A DNA stretch of 64,000 nt from Chryseobacterium lacus (lineage in GTDB: Bacteria > Bacteroidota > Bacteroidia > Flavobacteriales > Weeksellaceae). How positions within the stretch are numbered: the stretch's first letter is position 1; every line of letters starts with the position of its first letter. The notes beneath the pieces are model-generated. The model saw only the letters and a program-made list of their open reading frames with translations, searched no databases and was not told the DNA's origin. A program made the translations under genes and the position numbers. The DNA lies in assembly GCF_003336205.1 (NCBI RefSeq), contig NZ_QPIE01000006.1, forward strand, positions 124,001-188,000, read 5' to 3'. This document shows positions 63,602-64,000 of this stretch, one piece after another.

Positions 63602-64000
63602 ATGATTTTCAGGAAATTAATCTTATCCCTGCTGTTAGCACTCCCCTGTTATCTTTTATACGGTCAAAATAATTATTCTAAAGAATTGACCTACGAACAA
63701 ATTGAAAAAAAAATAGATCAATCCCATGACAATGATGCTGAGATCTGGAAAATGATCCGGATTTACATTGCAAAAGCCAAGGCGGAAAAAAATCCAGAAG
63801 CACTTTTATTCGCTTATAGATATGCTACTGCTTTTTCAAAATCTCCTGAAAACTTAAAATATGCTGACAGCGCGCTTGTTATTGGAAAGAGTTCCAATGA
63901 TAAAAGGCTTCTCGCCAATGCTTATCTTAACCGAGGTATTGTTTTTATGACTAATGTCAAGTATGAAAAAGCTTTGGCGGATATTCTCATTTCTCACAAT
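63602..64000 (+). CDS. Probable TPR-containing membrane regulator (AraC-type), N-terminal part only
   Basis: The frame runs from ATG 63602 to the window edge (133 codons) and is therefore 3' truncated. It has a signal peptide (MIFRKLILSLLLALPCYLLYGQ) and a helical region with TPR-like periodicity (NPEALLFAYRYATAFSKSPE, NDKRLLANAYLNRGIVFMTN). In Flavobacteriia this N-terminus usually precedes more TPR repeats, a membrane helix and an AraC-type HTH, but that part is outside the window. It is divergent from the 65-aa lipopeptide gene, 214 bp apart. Confidence 0.7.
   Translation, partial: MIFRKLILSLLLALPCYLLYGQNNYSKELTYEQIEKKIDQSHDNDAEIWKMIRIYIAKAKAEKNPEALLFAYRYATAFSKSPENLKYADSALVIGKSSNDKRLLANAYLNRGIVFMTNVKYEKALADILISHN

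Overview
The window reads as a piece of chromosome from a Bacteroidota bacterium of the class Flavobacteriia, most likely family Weeksellaceae (Chryseobacterium/Kaistella/Epilithonimonas type). This rests on a giant secreted protein with a type IX secretion (T9SS) C-terminal signal, a GldA-like ABC ATPase, DUF6705, PF18291-type HU-like and alpha-2-macroglobulin proteins typical of the group, TonB-dependent receptor biology, weak Shine-Dalgarno sites, and many exact matches to the Bacteroidota -7 promoter element TAnnTTTG. The genus is an inference; no rRNA is present.

Layout. 1-4.1 kb is accessory and partly decayed: the 3' end of a type ISP-like restriction/modification gene, a CPBP membrane protease with an unusual C-terminal STN-like domain, a 21-bp-period repeat block, and an HU-like gene broken by a one-base frameshift. 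4.3-9.4 kb is one T9SS-exported multidomain surface protein. 9.7-14.8 kb holds tex, a cysteine-less zinc-ribbon-family coiled-coil protein paired with a Nif3-like gene, and a voltage-gated-type K+ channel. 15.1-21.3 kb is a four-gene RND efflux operon led by its TetR regulator, with a 29-bp inverted-repeat candidate operator in the promoter. 21.5-26.8 kb carries a TlpA-like thioredoxin, a dnaX-aroG/chorismate mutase-rsgA operon in which dnaX is split at a run of ten A residues, and a DedA protein. 27-33 kb has tRNA-Arg(CCG) and a 1964-aa alpha-2-macroglobulin.

33-41.8 kb has a UbiA-like membrane protein, a POTRA/beta-barrel outer membrane protein, recF, two DUF1801 genes beside a truncated AlkD-like remnant, a DUF721 gene, mtgA, a BtuF-like binding protein, tRNA-Arg(ACG), a small secreted protein and a gldA-like ATPase. 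41.8-47.5 kb pairs a TonB-dependent receptor and a beta-helix-like lipoprotein with a divergent OmpR-family two-component system, which may control them. 47.6-55.8 kb is a plus-strand run: a PRiA4-like protein, a GreA-like protein, thyA, a serine beta-lactamase-like hydrolase, an M1 aminopeptidase and a multi-PAS histidine kinase.

55.9-64 kb has a DUF6705 protein and a lipoprotein with a JAMM-type metal-binding motif, divergent from an XRE regulator; the E3 (lpdA) and fused E1 subunits of a 2-oxoacid dehydrogenase; and, at the right edge, a 65-aa lipopeptide divergent from a signal-peptide-bearing protein that probably belongs to the TPR-AraC regulators. That last pair, the dnaX slippery site and the JAMM lipoprotein are the best candidates for follow-up.
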